DNA from: CAVUBL01 sp963739795
GTDB taxonomy: Bacteria; Acidobacteriota; Thermoanaerobaculia; Multivoradales; DATKCC01
DNA: 64,000 nucleotides
Direction: 5' to 3'
Assembly (NCBI GenBank): GCA_963739795.1
Contig: CAVUBL010000011.1
Coordinates: forward strand, 522,569-586,568
Shown here: in pieces, positions 24,959 to 34,971 of the stretch
Layout of the letters: every line of letters begins with the position of its first letter
Position numbering within the stretch: the first letter of the stretch is position 1
Notes under the pieces: generated by a model
Told to the model about the DNA's origin: nothing
Databases searched by the model: none
The model's input: only the letters and a program-made list of their open reading frames with translations
Program-made: the position numbers and the translations under genes

Positions 24959-25993
24959 TCAGAAGAGCCCGGGTTCGGTGCCCCCGTCGCCCTCGTCCTC
25001 GACGGAGTCGTCGCTCCGGCCCTCGGCCGGATCTTCGGCGGGGGCGGGCAGGTAGACCCAGCGGCCCAGGCCGCGCAGGTACTGGACCTCCGCCGGGCTC
25101 TGGCGGCGCAGGTTGCGGAACTGGTTGATCTTCGAGTCCAGGTCGTCGATGAAGTGGAGCACCAGGGCCTCGAGGGTCATGGGCTCGACCGGGGCGCCGT
25201 ACTCGCGGCGACCCTGGTGGGAGAGGACCAGGTGCTCGAGGTGGAGGGCGGTCTCCCGGGGGAAGTCGGGGATCGCGGCGATGCGCTCACGCACCAGGTC
25301 GCGGCCCATCACCACGTGGCCCACCAGGTGGCCGGCGAGGGTGTAGTCGTTGGCCGGCATGGCGCCGAGCTCGAAGACCTTTCCCAGGTCGTGGAAGAGG
25401 ACGCCCACGAGGAGCAGGTCGCGGTCGACTTCCGGGTAGTGGGCGGCCACCGGGATGGCCAGCTCGGCCATGGAGAGGGTGTGCTCGAGCAGGCCCCCCA
25501 GGTAGGCGTGGTGCATCGCCTTGGCAGCCGGGTGCTCGCGCAGGGCGGCGCCGTGGATCGCCAGGGTCTCCTCCGCCAGGCGCGCCAGGAGCGGGTCGGC
25601 GATCTGGTCGGGGAAGATGGCGGTGAGGCGCTCCCAGAGGTCGTCGATGTCCTCGGGGGTGGACGGAATCAGCCGCGTCTCGTCGAAGCCGAACTGCCGG
25701 TCCTGGTCGGTGACCGCCCGGCACTCCTCGATGGCGATCTGGAGCTGGTCCTTGTAGCTCTTGACCAGGCCGCGGAAGGCCACGAAGCCGTGGGCCTCGT
25801 AGTCGCCGTGGAGCGCCGGCGTGTCCGACCAGACCTTGGCCGAGAGGCTCCCGGAGGCGTCGGCCAGGACCATGTCCAGATAGTCCTTGCCGTTCCTGTC
25901 CTGGCGTAGCTCCTTCTTGGCGAGGAGGGCGAAGCCCTGCACCTGGTCGCCCGACTCCCACGTTGCGATTGGCTCGTTGACCCGTCTCGGCAT
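24959..25993 (-). CDS. YhaM-like 3'-5' exoribonuclease (OB-fold plus HD domain)
   Basis: A 344-residue protein starting at ATG 25993 (MPRRVNEPIATWESGDQVQG). An N-terminal OB-fold (about residues 14-90) is followed by an HD domain with MHHAYLGGLLEHTLSMAEL and LLVGVLFHDLGKVFE, and a later HLEHLVLSHQG. This layout is that of YhaM/CBF1-type exoribonucleases, which trim RNA and single-stranded DNA from the 3' end using metal bound by the HD residues. The acidic C-terminal tail (DDSVEDEGDGG) is unusual. Monocistronic, with repeat copy B just upstream. Confidence 0.85.
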   Translation of the reverse strand: MPRRVNEPIATWESGDQVQGFALLAKKELRQDRNGKDYLDMVLADASGSLSAKVWSDTPALHGDYEAHGFVAFRGLVKSYKDQLQIAIEECRAVTDQDRQFGFDETRLIPSTPEDIDDLWERLTAIFPDQIADPLLARLAEETLAIHGAALREHPAAKAMHHAYLGGLLEHTLSMAELAIPVAAHYPEVDRDLLLVGVLFHDLGKVFELGAMPANDYTLAGHLVGHVVMGRDLVRERIAAIPDFPRETALHLEHLVLSHQGRREYGAPVEPMTLEALVLHFIDDLDSKINQFRNLRRQSPAEVQYLRGLGRWVYLPAPAEDPAEGRSDDSVEDEGDGGTEPGLF

Positions 25994-26009
25994 GGCGCTG
26001 ATGGTACTA

Positions 26010-26110
26010 GAGAAGATCCGCCTCGGCCTGTCGAGGCCTCTTGAGGGTCCTGGGCCTTCTGAGTCGCAGGGGTCCCCCCGCCCTCGGCGAGCGGTCGAGC
26101 CTACGTTGCC
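26010..26110. repeat. Dispersed intergenic repeat, copy B
   Basis: About 100 bases, starting AGAAGATCCGCCTCGGCC, share blocks with the copies at 11772 and 35576: GAGGCCTCTTGAGGGTCCTG, GAGTCGCAGGGGTCCCCCC and CGGCGAGCGGTCGAGCCTACG. It lies between two divergent genes. The right-hand end with CCAGAAC seen in the other copies is missing, so this copy is truncated. Confidence 0.55.
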
Positions 26111-26164
26111 CGGGACGGTGCCGGGCTGGCGTGGCACCCGGCTTGCGTTCACAATGGCCTCCCC

Positions 26165-28762
26165 ATGAGCCTTCCTGCGCGCACCGCCGTCGCCGCCCTC
26201 ATCCTCCTCGCGCTCGGCGCGCCCCGGCTCGCCCGGCTCGACGCCCTGTCCGATCCCCAGGCCGGGCCGGAGACCGATCCGGCGGCCGAGCAGGCCGCAC
26301 TCTGGCCCGCCGACCAGCGCGCCTTCGCCCTCGACGGCCCCGCCTGGCTCCTGGCCCCGGACGAGCGGGCCTCCCTCGCCGCCATGGACGAGGCCTCCCG
26401 CGGCGCCTTCATCCAGTCATTCCTGTCGGCCGCCTCGGTGCCGGGGATCCGCGCCGAGCAGCTCGCCCAGGCGATCGAGCGGCGCCGCGCCCTGATGCGC
26501 TCGGAGTTCCTGTCGCCGCTCGACGTGCGGGCGCGCCTCCTCTTCCTGCGCGGCACGCCCACCGAGCGGGAGATCGTCGACTGCGGCGAGACCTTCGAGC
26601 CCCTGGAGATCTGGTCGTGGGACCTGCCGGAGACCAAGCCCAAGGAGCGCGACGAGGTCGTGGTCTACAAGCCGGGCGCCGGCAGCCCCTGGAAGCTCTG
26701 GACCCCGTACGACGGCAAGGAGGCGCTCTACATCCCGGAGATGGAGTACTACCTGCAGCAGTGGGAGGAGGGCAACGGCCGGAACTTTAACGCCAAGCGC
26801 TTCGACCTCCAGGCGTGCAAGGAGGCCAAGGACGTGGACCGGGCGACCGGCATCGAGGGCCTCCACAAGTACCACCGCGACCGGCCGGACGCCGAGCACT
26901 ACAGGAGCTTCCTGGCTCCGCCCGCCGACCTGGCGGCGTGGGTCCAGGGCGTGCTTTCCGGCCCCGCTTCCGAGCGGCCGCCGGCCCTTGCGACCGGCCC
27001 CGTGCGGGTGGTCTTCCCTGGACGCCACGGCCAGCGCCTGGTGACGCGCTTCAGCGTGCTCCTCCCCGCGGCCTCGTCCCTCGAGACGGCGCCCTCGGAC
27101 AAGGGCGACGGCACCCGGGAGCTGCGCTTGGTGGTCGAAGGGGTGGTCGAGCAGGGCGCGGCGGTGTTCGACGAGCTGCGGGTGCGCTTCGTCCTGCCGC
27201 CGCCGGCCGAGGGCAAGCCGGTGGCCCTCGTCTTCACCCAGTTCCTGCGCCCCGAGCAGACTTACCTGGCCCGCTTCCGGGTGACGGACGAGGTGGGCCA
27301 TCGCTCCGCCTACGAGGTGATCGGGTTCCGGGTGCCGTCCACACCCCAGGAGGTGGAGGAGCCTCCGGTGCCGGAGGAGGCGGTGGCCGCCCTGGGCCAG
27401 AAGCTGGCCCTCCAGCAGATCGCCGGCAAGGACAGCCTCCTCCTGGTGCCGCCGGCCACCGACGTGGTGCTCAACACCTGGCGTGCCGAGGCCGTGGTCA
27501 CCGGCCAGCGGATCGCCAAGGTGGTCTTCTCGGTGGACGGAGAGCCCCAGCTCACCGACAACCGGGCGCCCTACTCGGCGGAGCTCCGCCTCGCCCGGTT
27601 CCCCACCGAGCAGGTGGTCCGGGCCGAGGGGCTCGACGCCTCCGGCAAGCAGGTGGCCGCCGACGAGGTGGTTCTCAACCAGCCCCGAGGGGCGCTGGCG
27701 GTGCGCATCACCGATCCGCCCACCGGCGCCGCCCTCCACGGCGACGTGAACGTGAAGGCCCAGGTGGTGGTGCCCGAGGGCCGGCGGGTCGAATCCGTGC
27801 TCTTCCAGGTGGGCGGCGACCAGGTGGCCCGCCTCGTCCATCCGCCGTGGCACGCGCGGGTCCACGTTCCCGAGGCCGGTGGCCTCTCCTACCTCTCGGT
27901 CAAGGCCATCCTCGACGACGGCCACAGCGCCGAGGACGTGCGCCTGCTCAACGCGCCGGACTTCGTCGAGCAGGTCGACGTGAACCTGGTGGAGCTGTAC
28001 GCCGCAGTCACCGACCGCGCCGGCCATCCGGTGAAGGGCCTCACGGCGGAAGACTTCGAGGTCTCCATGGAGGGCCGCCCGGTCACCATCGGCCGTTTCG
28101 AGGCGGTGGAGAACCTCCCCCTGACGGTGGGGATCACCATCGACACCTCGGGCTCCATGGCCTCGTCCCTGGTCGAGGCGCAGAAGGCCGCCCGGGACTT
28201 CCTCTACCACGTCCTGGGGCCCAAAGACCACGCCTTCGCGGTGGGCTTCGCCGACGAGCCCATCCTGCTGATCCCGCCGACCACCGACATCGACGCGGTC
28301 GCCGACTCCCTCTCGCAGCTCCGCGCCGTGGGCTGGACCGCCCTCCACGACGCGGTGGTGACCAGCCTCTACTACTTCCGCGGCTTCCCCGGCCAGCGCG
28401 CCCTCGTCCTGCTCTCCGACGGCGACGACACCAAGAGCGCCTACGCGTATCGGGACGTCCTCGAGTACGCCCGCCGCAGCGGCGTCGCCATCTACACCGT
28501 CGGCCTGGGCGTGACCACCATGGACGTGACCGCCAAGAAGAAGCTCCGCGAGCTCGCTTCCGAGACCGGCGGCCGCTCCTTCTTCATCGAGCACGCCGAG
28601 GAGCTCTCGGGCGTCTATCGCGAGATCGAGGAGGAGCTGCGCAGCCGCTACATGCTGGCCTTCGCCCCGCCCGAGGGACTCGGCTCCGGCTACCACCCGG
28701 TTCAGGTCAAGGTGAAGCGCCGGGGCCTCGCCGTGCGGTCCGCCCGCGGCGTATACCAGTAG
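26165..28762 (+). CDS. Secreted GWxTD-domain and von Willebrand A protein
   Basis: An 865-residue protein with a signal peptide. The N-terminal region (about 80-240) resembles the GWxTD domain common in acidobacteria. The middle is beta-rich. A C-terminal VWFA domain (about 610-865) begins VNLVELYAAVTDRAGHPVKG and has a complete MIDAS site: DTSGSMAS, a later Thr in GWTALHDAV, and LLSDGDDT. This pairing is typical of acidobacterial VWFA-related proteins. It probably works outside the cytoplasm in adhesion or complex assembly; the ligand is unknown. Confidence 0.85.
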   Translation: MSLPARTAVAALILLALGAPRLARLDALSDPQAGPETDPAAEQAALWPADQRAFALDGPAWLLAPDERASLAAMDEASRGAFIQSFLSAASVPGIRAEQLAQAIERRRALMRSEFLSPLDVRARLLFLRGTPTEREIVDCGETFEPLEIWSWDLPETKPKERDEVVVYKPGAGSPWKLWTPYDGKEALYIPEMEYYLQQWEEGNGRNFNAKRFDLQACKEAKDVDRATGIEGLHKYHRDRPDAEHYRSFLAPPADLAAWVQGVLSGPASERPPALATGPVRVVFPGRHGQRLVTRFSVLLPAASSLETAPSDKGDGTRELRLVVEGVVEQGAAVFDELRVRFVLPPPAEGKPVALVFTQFLRPEQTYLARFRVTDEVGHRSAYEVIGFRVPSTPQEVEEPPVPEEAVAALGQKLALQQIAGKDSLLLVPPATDVVLNTWRAEAVVTGQRIAKVVFSVDGEPQLTDNRAPYSAELRLARFPTEQVVRAEGLDASGKQVAADEVVLNQPRGALAVRITDPPTGAALHGDVNVKAQVVVPEGRRVESVLFQVGGDQVARLVHPPWHARVHVPEAGGLSYLSVKAILDDGHSAEDVRLLNAPDFVEQVDVNLVELYAAVTDRAGHPVKGLTAEDFEVSMEGRPVTIGRFEAVENLPLTVGITIDTSGSMASSLVEAQKAARDFLYHVLGPKDHAFAVGFADEPILLIPPTTDIDAVADSLSQLRAVGWTALHDAVVTSLYYFRGFPGQRALVLLSDGDDTKSAYAYRDVLEYARRSGVAIYTVGLGVTTMDVTAKKKLRELASETGGRSFFIEHAEELSGVYREIEEELRSRYMLAFAPPEGLGSGYHPVQVKVKRRGLAVRSARGVYQ

Positions 28763-28893
28763 GGCCACCAGATCGCCCCCACCCGGGCTGGCCCGCGCTG
28801 AAGGATTGCGATGGCCAGGAATCGCTGGGGTGGGGGGGGCGGTTGAAACAAGCGCTGGAGCTCCTGCGTGACGAACCCTGGAGACCCGAGTCG

Positions 28894-29640
28894 ATGATCG
28901 AGACGCAACGCAAGCTCCTTGGGATCGTTCCGGTGGTGGCTCTGGCCGGCCTCGTGGCGGTGGTGGCTGCGGGCGCGGCCCCGGCGCCACCGGCCCGCCC
29001 GGCTGCCATGGCAGCGGTCCCCGGCGCCCGCACCTTCGAGTTTCCGAGCCTCAACCGCACCTACCAGATGGACGACTCGGAGATGGCGCCGGTCCAGCAG
29101 GGCCCCATCACCATCCGCCTCTCGTCGCCGTCGAACGCCCTGGTGATCCGCAAGCACTCCGTGGCTCTCCAGCCTCTGGGCGACGGCAGCTACAGGGCCT
29201 CGGTCGGTCTCGACTTCCTGGGCAAGGGCGACCTGGTGGCCGACTTCGAGACCGCCAACGGCAGCTCCTCCGAGATGAAGGACCTGGTGGTGGTGCCGCC
29301 CCAGAAGCTCCACATCGACGGTCGGGTGCGCTTCGCCCGGGTCGCGGACGGCTGGGACGTGACCGCCCTCGCCCTGCCCGAGCAGGTGGAGATCGACATC
29401 CGGAGCCGCCTCGCCAACAGCCTGGTCACGCTCTGCTCCCAGATGGCGGTCTTCCTGGGCCTCGACTGCAGCGGTCTGGACCAGTCGCTCTCGCGGGTCG
29501 CCGTGCCGCTACCGCCGCCGGGATCGGTCTTCCACCTTCCGGCCGCCGACCTGACGAGCGCGGAGGCGGCCCGTCTCGACGCTTACCTCGGCTTCGGCCA
29601 AGCCGCGGCGTCCGCCCCCGCCCGGCCGGGAATTCCCTAA
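28894..29640 (+). CDS. Secreted protein of unknown function
   Basis: A 248-residue protein starting at ATG 28894. The N-terminal hydrophobic segment (LLGIVPVVALAGLVAVVAAG) is a signal peptide or anchor. The rest is predicted beta-rich, with repeated short strands such as ITIRLSSPSNALVIRKHSVAL and VGLDFLGKGDLVADFE. Two Cys (in TLCSQM and LDCSGL) lie close to each other. No family is recognised. It follows the VWFA gene by 131 bases on the same strand. Confidence 0.65.
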   Translation: MIETQRKLLGIVPVVALAGLVAVVAAGAAPAPPARPAAMAAVPGARTFEFPSLNRTYQMDDSEMAPVQQGPITIRLSSPSNALVIRKHSVALQPLGDGSYRASVGLDFLGKGDLVADFETANGSSSEMKDLVVVPPQKLHIDGRVRFARVADGWDVTALALPEQVEIDIRSRLANSLVTLCSQMAVFLGLDCSGLDQSLSRVAVPLPPPGSVFHLPAADLTSAEAARLDAYLGFGQAAASAPARPGIP

Positions 29641-29738
29641 ACACCTCGCGTCGTTGTCGATAGCGGCTCCGCCCCGCGAGCCGCTCCCGAACCAGGTACT
29701 TCGGTGCTGAAGTGCCCAACCGGAGGACGACCCCGACC

Positions 29739-30287
29739 ATGAGTGCGCGCCGTACCCTGAACCGCCTGTTCTACTTCACGACCGAGGACGAGAGCATCCT
29801 GGCCGAGAGCTTCCCGCGCATCGAGGAGGCCGTTTTCGCCGTGACCTACAAGGTCAAGGGCACCGACGACGTCTTCATCACCACCGAGGAGACCCGCGAG
29901 GCGATGGAGCGCCACGACATCGCCCACAATGTCCTGGCCGACGAGGACGCGTCCCGCATCTCGCTCTTCCACTCGCCTCTGTCGAAGGAGGAGCTGAGCG
30001 ACTTCGAGGACGCGCTCAAGGCCCTCACCCTCGCCAACAAGGCGATCGGCATGGCCTGCGTGGGGGTCAACGGCGAGGGCAACCTCGGCTTCGACCTCTC
30101 CGAGGGCACCCACCAGTTCACCTACTTCACCGCGCCGGCGGGCCACACCTTCATCTGGCGCCTGTTCACCAGCCGCGACGAGGCCCACAACTTCATGGCC
30201 AAGCTGACCATGAACGACAAGCGGGCCCTGGAGTGGGTCGAGGGCATGCCGCTGGACACCTCCGCGGATCTGAAGGGGTATCACTGA
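29739..30287 (+). CDS. Cytoplasmic protein of unknown function
   Basis: A 182-residue soluble, acidic protein with ATG 29739; GGAGG lies 12 bases before it. It contains mixed alpha-beta sequence (LNRLFYFTTEDESILAESFP, HNVLADEDASRISLFHSP, FTYFTAPAGHTFIWRLFTS). No signal, membrane segment or known motif is visible. Codon use matches its neighbours, so it is probably a real gene. Function unknown. Confidence 0.7.
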   Translation: MSARRTLNRLFYFTTEDESILAESFPRIEEAVFAVTYKVKGTDDVFITTEETREAMERHDIAHNVLADEDASRISLFHSPLSKEELSDFEDALKALTLANKAIGMACVGVNGEGNLGFDLSEGTHQFTYFTAPAGHTFIWRLFTSRDEAHNFMAKLTMNDKRALEWVEGMPLDTSADLKGYH

Positions 30288-30728
30288 GGGGGAGGCTTCG
30301 CCGGAGGGGGGCTGCGAGGGTTCGCCGGGTCAGTCGTCGGATAGATCGCTCCCCCCGCCCCCGCCCATCAACTCGTGGCAACCCACCGGCCCGGGCCTCG
30401 ACCGGCGCAGAGACCCTCCGGATCACCCCCCTCACCCTCGTTCCCTCTCCCGGTCGAAGCTCTGCCCTGAGCCTCGAGGTCTCTCCCTCCCTCCGGCACC
30501 GCGCCTGGGGCGTGGTCGGGAGAGGGACGCCGATCCGTCAGCCTTGTCCCCTCATCCTCGATCTCTCCGGCACCTTCGCGGGGGGGCGGGGATTCGCCGC
30601 CCGCGGGTGAGAGCTCCTTCGATTCGGTGGGGAGGTCGGCTCGCGCGTCTTCGTCTGGTGGTAGGGTTGCGTCGTAGCCTTCATGCTGCTGTAGCATGAC
30701 ACCACTTCCCTGGAACTAGAGCGCTGAC
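30288..30728. other. Intergenic stretch with palindromic sequences
   Basis: This 440-base gap has no convincing gene. TCCCTCTCCCG (30442-30452) is inverted at 30517-30527; the same 11-mer occurs again near 35732, in another gap. A small hairpin (CATGCT, 5-base loop, AGCATG; 30682-30698) lies about 30 bases before the start of the next gene and could affect its expression. Confidence 0.5.
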
Positions 30729-33221
30729 GTGGCCCTCACCCGAGACCGGTCTCATTCCGCTCACCTGGCAGGCGGCGTCCGTCTCTTCCTAGTCCTCCTT
30801 GGCCTGGCGGTCCCGGCCGCCGCGGCGGACTGGACCGGCCTCGGCCCGCCGGGCGGAACCGTGACGGCGCTGGCCGAGGCCCCGGCGCCCTCCACCACGA
30901 TCTACGCGGGGCTGACCGACGCCGGGGTCTTCCGGAGCACCGACGACGGTCGCACCTGGCAGCCGGCCCGAAGCGGGATCTTCGCCCGCGAGATCTACGT
31001 CCTGACGGTGGATCCCCAGACGCCGTCGACCGTCCTCGCCGGGACCGAGCGGGGGATCTACCGGACCACCGACGGCGGAGCCACCTGGACCCACGAGGCC
31101 GCGGGCCTGCCCCCGACTCCTGTCCCGGAGTCCGGCGCCACGGTCGCCGCCCTCGCCTTCCGTCCCGACGCTCCGCAGGTGGTTTACGCGGGCATCGGCG
31201 ACTCGGTCTGGACGAGCGCCGACGGCGGCGAGAGCTGGGCCCCCGCCGCGAGCTCGCCGAAGGGCGTCGTCACCGACCTGGTGATCGACCCCTCGGCACC
31301 GGGCGCGCTGCTGGCGGCCACCAGCCAGGGCCTGTTCCGCAGCGACGACGATGCCCGGAGCTGGCAGAGCCTCGCGGTGGGCGCCGATCCCGATCTCGGC
31401 CTGAGCCGCTACGCCTCGGACCTGGCCTTCGATCCCACCGCACCCGGAACGCTCTACGCCGCCCTCGTGGGCGCCTCGCCGAACGTTGTGAAGAGCCTCG
31501 ACGGCGGTGCGACGTGGCAGGCCGTAGGCAGCGGGCTTCCGTCGGGCACCGAGGCCCGATCGGCCGGCTGGGTCCTGGCCGTCGACCCCGTCCAGCCGGA
31601 CACCGTCCTCGTGGCGACGGAGCTGGGTCTCTACCGGAGCGAGCGCGGAGGCGGCAGCCGGACCTGGATCCCCGTCTTCCGGCCCCCGCACGGGTCCTCC
31701 GGAGCCCGGTACCGGCTGCTCACCGTGCTCGCGACGCGCTCGGGCGCCGTCCTCATGGGCCTTCGGGGTCCGGATGGGGAATCGTTCGGGCTGGGCGTCA
31801 CGCGCAGCCCGGATGGCCGCACCGGCTGGACCACGATCCGCGCCGGCCTCGCCGCCGCCGTCGAGAAGTTGGTGCCGGACCCGCGGGGTGGCGGCGTCCT
31901 CTACGCTGTGCGCTTCGACGGCGCGGTCGTCCGGTCGGAGAACGGGGGCACGAGCTGGGCCGAGGCCGACGCCGGGCTCGATGGCGAGGCGGTCGTGGAT
32001 CTGGCGGTCGATCCCACGGCACCGGACGTCCTCTACGCGAGCACCACCGGGCCGGAGGGCTTCTTCCGGTCGAGCGACCGGGGGCGGAGCTGGCAGGGGG
32101 TGGGCGGCGGCGAGGTCTGCTGCGAGATGCGGCTCGGCGCGATCCCACCGGCCTCCGAGGGAGGCTCGACGTTCCTGCTGGCGGTCGCCCGCGACGGCCG
32201 GGTCCTCCGCAGCCTCGACCGCGGGGCGAGCTTCGAGCTCGTCGGCCACGTGGTGCCGGGCACGTTCTGGATCCTGGGCAAGAGCTTCCAGTACGGCATC
32301 GAGGCCTCCTCGCCCTCGGCCGTCTATCTATGGACGCTCCTCGTGACGGCGCTGTGCGACCCGGGCCCCGTCTGCTTCGACTCGGCGCTCTACCGGAGCC
32401 TGGACCAGGGGGCGAGCTGGCAGAAGCTCACCCTTTCGGGAATCGCCCCGCCGATGACCTTCCTCGGCTTCCTGGGTCCGTTGCGGATCGACCCGGAGGA
32501 CCCTTCGACCTTCTACCTGGTCGCCGGGGGCACTCTCTACCGGAGCCGCGATCAGGGGGCGAGCTGGAGCGAGGTCGCTCCGCTTCCCCCCATCGCCCCG
32601 CCGCCCTCGGTGGCCTTCTTCGACTACGAGCCGGACCTGGTCCTCGATCCCGAGCGGCCCGGGGTGCTCTACCTGTCGACGTATCGCCAGGGCGCTCTGA
32701 CCAGCCTCGACGGCGGCGCCACCTGGAGCGCCCTCGGCTCGGGTCTCGCGGCGCCCCACCTGGGGGCTCTCGTGGTGGTGGGCACCGGCGAGAACGAGAC
32801 TCTCTTGGCCGCGTCCGACGGCGGCGCCTGGGCGCTGCCGGTGGGACAGGCCCTCGCCCCGCCGGCCCCGCCCGCGTCCGCTCCCTCCACGTCGCCCGAC
32901 CTCCCCGGCTTCCGGGTCTGGGTGCGGATTACCGACGGCGACGGAGTTGCCTCGCCGGTCCGCGAGGAACCGGTCTGTATCCCCGAGACCTTGTGCGTGA
33001 GCGGCGCCGTCCCCGGCCGCTCCGAGGTCTTCGTACGGGTCGTCGGGCCGAAGCCCAACGGCCGCCTCTGGCCGACCCTGGTGAAATTCACCACCTCGCA
33101 GGTGGAGGTCTGGATCGAGCAGATCGCAAGCGGCGAGCTGAGGTACTACGACCTGCCCGGCGCCCGCCCCGGCGTCGACGAGCTGCCGGGCCTCTTCGAC
33201 CGCAACGGCTTCGTGCCCTGA
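30729..33221 (+). CDS. Secreted beta-propeller protein with BNR/sortilin-like repeats
   Basis: An 830-residue protein starting at GTG 30729, with a signal peptide ending near VPAAAA. It is built of at least ten repeats in which a YRSxDxGxSW pattern (for example FRSTDDGRTWQPA, YRTTDGGATWTHEA, WTSADGGESWAPA) alternates with DPxxPxxLYA strands. This is the BNR/YCF48/sortilin type of propeller. The C-terminal 130 residues form a different domain ending LPGLFDRNGFVP. It is probably extracellular; many such proteins bind glycans or act in secretion, but the ligand is unknown. Confidence 0.82.
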   Translation: MALTRDRSHSAHLAGGVRLFLVLLGLAVPAAAADWTGLGPPGGTVTALAEAPAPSTTIYAGLTDAGVFRSTDDGRTWQPARSGIFAREIYVLTVDPQTPSTVLAGTERGIYRTTDGGATWTHEAAGLPPTPVPESGATVAALAFRPDAPQVVYAGIGDSVWTSADGGESWAPAASSPKGVVTDLVIDPSAPGALLAATSQGLFRSDDDARSWQSLAVGADPDLGLSRYASDLAFDPTAPGTLYAALVGASPNVVKSLDGGATWQAVGSGLPSGTEARSAGWVLAVDPVQPDTVLVATELGLYRSERGGGSRTWIPVFRPPHGSSGARYRLLTVLATRSGAVLMGLRGPDGESFGLGVTRSPDGRTGWTTIRAGLAAAVEKLVPDPRGGGVLYAVRFDGAVVRSENGGTSWAEADAGLDGEAVVDLAVDPTAPDVLYASTTGPEGFFRSSDRGRSWQGVGGGEVCCEMRLGAIPPASEGGSTFLLAVARDGRVLRSLDRGASFELVGHVVPGTFWILGKSFQYGIEASSPSAVYLWTLLVTALCDPGPVCFDSALYRSLDQGASWQKLTLSGIAPPMTFLGFLGPLRIDPEDPSTFYLVAGGTLYRSRDQGASWSEVAPLPPIAPPPSVAFFDYEPDLVLDPERPGVLYLSTYRQGALTSLDGGATWSALGSGLAAPHLGALVVVGTGENETLLAASDGGAWALPVGQALAPPAPPASAPSTSPDLPGFRVWVRITDGDGVASPVREEPVCIPETLCVSGAVPGRSEVFVRVVGPKPNGRLWPTLVKFTTSQVEVWIEQIASGELRYYDLPGARPGVDELPGLFDRNGFVP

Positions 33222-33253
33222 GGCCGGCCGGGGCGGGTACACTTCCCGGCGGG

Positions 33254-34675
33254 ATGAACCTTCCGTTTGCCGAGGAGACCTACGCGGTCTCGGACCTCTG
33301 CGAGGAGCTCAAGACCTTCTTGACGAGCGCCTTCGGCTCGGTGTGGGTGGCCGGCGAGGTTCAGCGGGTCAAGGAAAGCCAGCGCGGCCACCTCTACTTC
33401 GAGCTGGTGGAGAAGGGCGAGGGCGACGCCATCGTCGCCAAGCTCGACTGCGTCGTCTGGCGCACCGACCACCAGCGGGTCCGGCGCCTCCTCACCGAGT
33501 CCGGCCAGGCGATCGCCGAGGGCCTGACCATGCGCTGCCGGGGTGGCGTGGACTTCTATCCGCCGGGCGGCCGGCTCCAGCTCATCGTCCGGGAGGTCGA
33601 CCCGCTGTTCACCGCCGGCCTCCTCGCCCAGAGGCGCCAGGAGACCCTGGAAGCCCTGGCGCAGGCGGGCCTGATGGAGCGCAACAAGGCCTTCGCCCTC
33701 CCCGAGCTCCCCCTGGCGATCGCCCTGGTCACCTCCCACGGCAGCGCCGCCTACCACGACTTCCTGTCCACCCTCGGCGAGAGCGGCTACGGCTTCCGGG
33801 TGACCTTCGTCCACGCCTCGGTCCAGGGCAAGGACGCCGAGCGCGAGCTGGTCTCGGCCCTCGCCGCCCTCCACGGTGCCGCCATCGACTGCGCGGTCCT
33901 CATCCGCGGCGGCGGCTCGCGCACGGATCTCGCGGTCTTCGACAGCCGTCCGGTGGCCGAGGCGGTGGCCACGGCGCCCTTCCCGGTGCTCACCGGCCTG
34001 GGCCACGAGATCGACCAGGCGATCGCCGACATGGTGGCCCACACCGCGCTCAAGACCCCCACCAAGGCGGCCGAGTTCCTCATCGAGCGGGTGGCGCGGG
34101 CCGACCAGCGCCTGGGGCTCGTGGCCCGGGACCTGCGGCGCGAGTCTCTGGAGCGGCTGCGCCGGGGGCGCGAGGCCCTGGGGAGCGCCGAGCGGGGAGT
34201 GGCCCTGGCCCGAACCCGCCTGGCGGCGGCCGGGGCTCGCCTGGGCGAGATCTCCCGGGCCCTGGGGCGCACCGGGCGGCTCCGCCTGCGCGGCGCGCGG
34301 GGCGACGTCGCCGGCCTCGCCGCACGCCTCGCGGCGGTCGCGCCGCGCCTTCTCGAACGCCGCCGGGGCGAGCCCGACCTCGCGGCCCGGCGGCTGGTGG
34401 CGGCGGCCCGGAGCCGGCTGCGGGAGGTCGAGGTGGGCCTCTCGGGGCTGGAGCGCCTGACCCACGACCTCGCGCCCCAGCGGACCCTCGAGCGGGGCTT
34501 CAGCATCACCCGTGGGCCCTCCGGCCGCGCCTTGCGCCGGGCCAGGGAGGTGGCCCTGGGCGAGGAGATCACCACGCGGCTCGCCGGCGGCACGCTCGCG
34601 AGCCGGGTCACCCGAACCGAACGGATCGAATCGGCCGAAGCAGCCGAACCGACCGGAGCAGCGGAGGAAGCATGA
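33254..34675 (+). CDS. xseA: Exodeoxyribonuclease VII large subunit
   Basis: A 473-residue protein with the N-terminal OB-fold of XseA (VSDLCEELKTFLTSAFGSVWVAGEV). The catalytic core carries LPIALVTS-like LAIALVTSHGSAAYHDFL, LIRGGGSRTDLAVFDS and PVLTGLGHEIDQAIADMVAHTALKTP. A coiled-coil Arg-rich C-terminal region follows. The enzyme degrades single-stranded DNA with the small subunit, in mismatch repair and DNA damage tolerance. The stop codon overlaps the start of xseB. Confidence 0.95.
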   Translation: MNLPFAEETYAVSDLCEELKTFLTSAFGSVWVAGEVQRVKESQRGHLYFELVEKGEGDAIVAKLDCVVWRTDHQRVRRLLTESGQAIAEGLTMRCRGGVDFYPPGGRLQLIVREVDPLFTAGLLAQRRQETLEALAQAGLMERNKAFALPELPLAIALVTSHGSAAYHDFLSTLGESGYGFRVTFVHASVQGKDAERELVSALAALHGAAIDCAVLIRGGGSRTDLAVFDSRPVAEAVATAPFPVLTGLGHEIDQAIADMVAHTALKTPTKAAEFLIERVARADQRLGLVARDLRRESLERLRRGREALGSAERGVALARTRLAAAGARLGEISRALGRTGRLRLRGARGDVAGLAARLAAVAPRLLERRRGEPDLAARRLVAAARSRLREVEVGLSGLERLTHDLAPQRTLERGFSITRGPSGRALRRAREVALGEEITTRLAGGTLASRVTRTERIESAEAAEPTGAAEEA

Positions 34676-34935
34676 GCGGGACGACGACGAAGAAGAAGGA
34701 GAAGGCCGACGCACCGGACGAGCTGGCCTTCGGCCAAGCCCTGGAGGAGCTCGAGGAGATTCTGCGACGGGTCGAGGGCGAGGAGATCGACGTCGACTCC
34801 CTCGCCGAGGAGCTACGCCGGGCGGCCCAGCTCCTGGAGGTCTGCCGGGGGAAGATCCGCCGGGCCGAGGTGGAGGTGACCCAGATCGTCCAGAGCCTGG
34901 AGGAACCGGAGCCCGAGGCGCCGGAGCCCGACTGA
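34672..34935 (+). CDS. xseB: Exodeoxyribonuclease VII small subunit
   Basis: An 87-residue helical protein. A Lys-rich N-terminal tail leads to the XseB domain (FGQALEELEEILRRVEGEEI then LAEELRRAAQLLEVCRGKIRR). Several copies bind each XseA. The ATG overlaps the xseA TGA (ATGA), so the two are translationally coupled. A Glu/Pro-rich tail is present. Confidence 0.93.
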   Translation: MSGTTTKKKEKADAPDELAFGQALEELEEILRRVEGEEIDVDSLAEELRRAAQLLEVCRGKIRRAEVEVTQIVQSLEEPEPEAPEPD

Positions 34936-34971
34936 CCGGCGCCGCCGACGCCTCGGCCGGTCTCGGCTCTC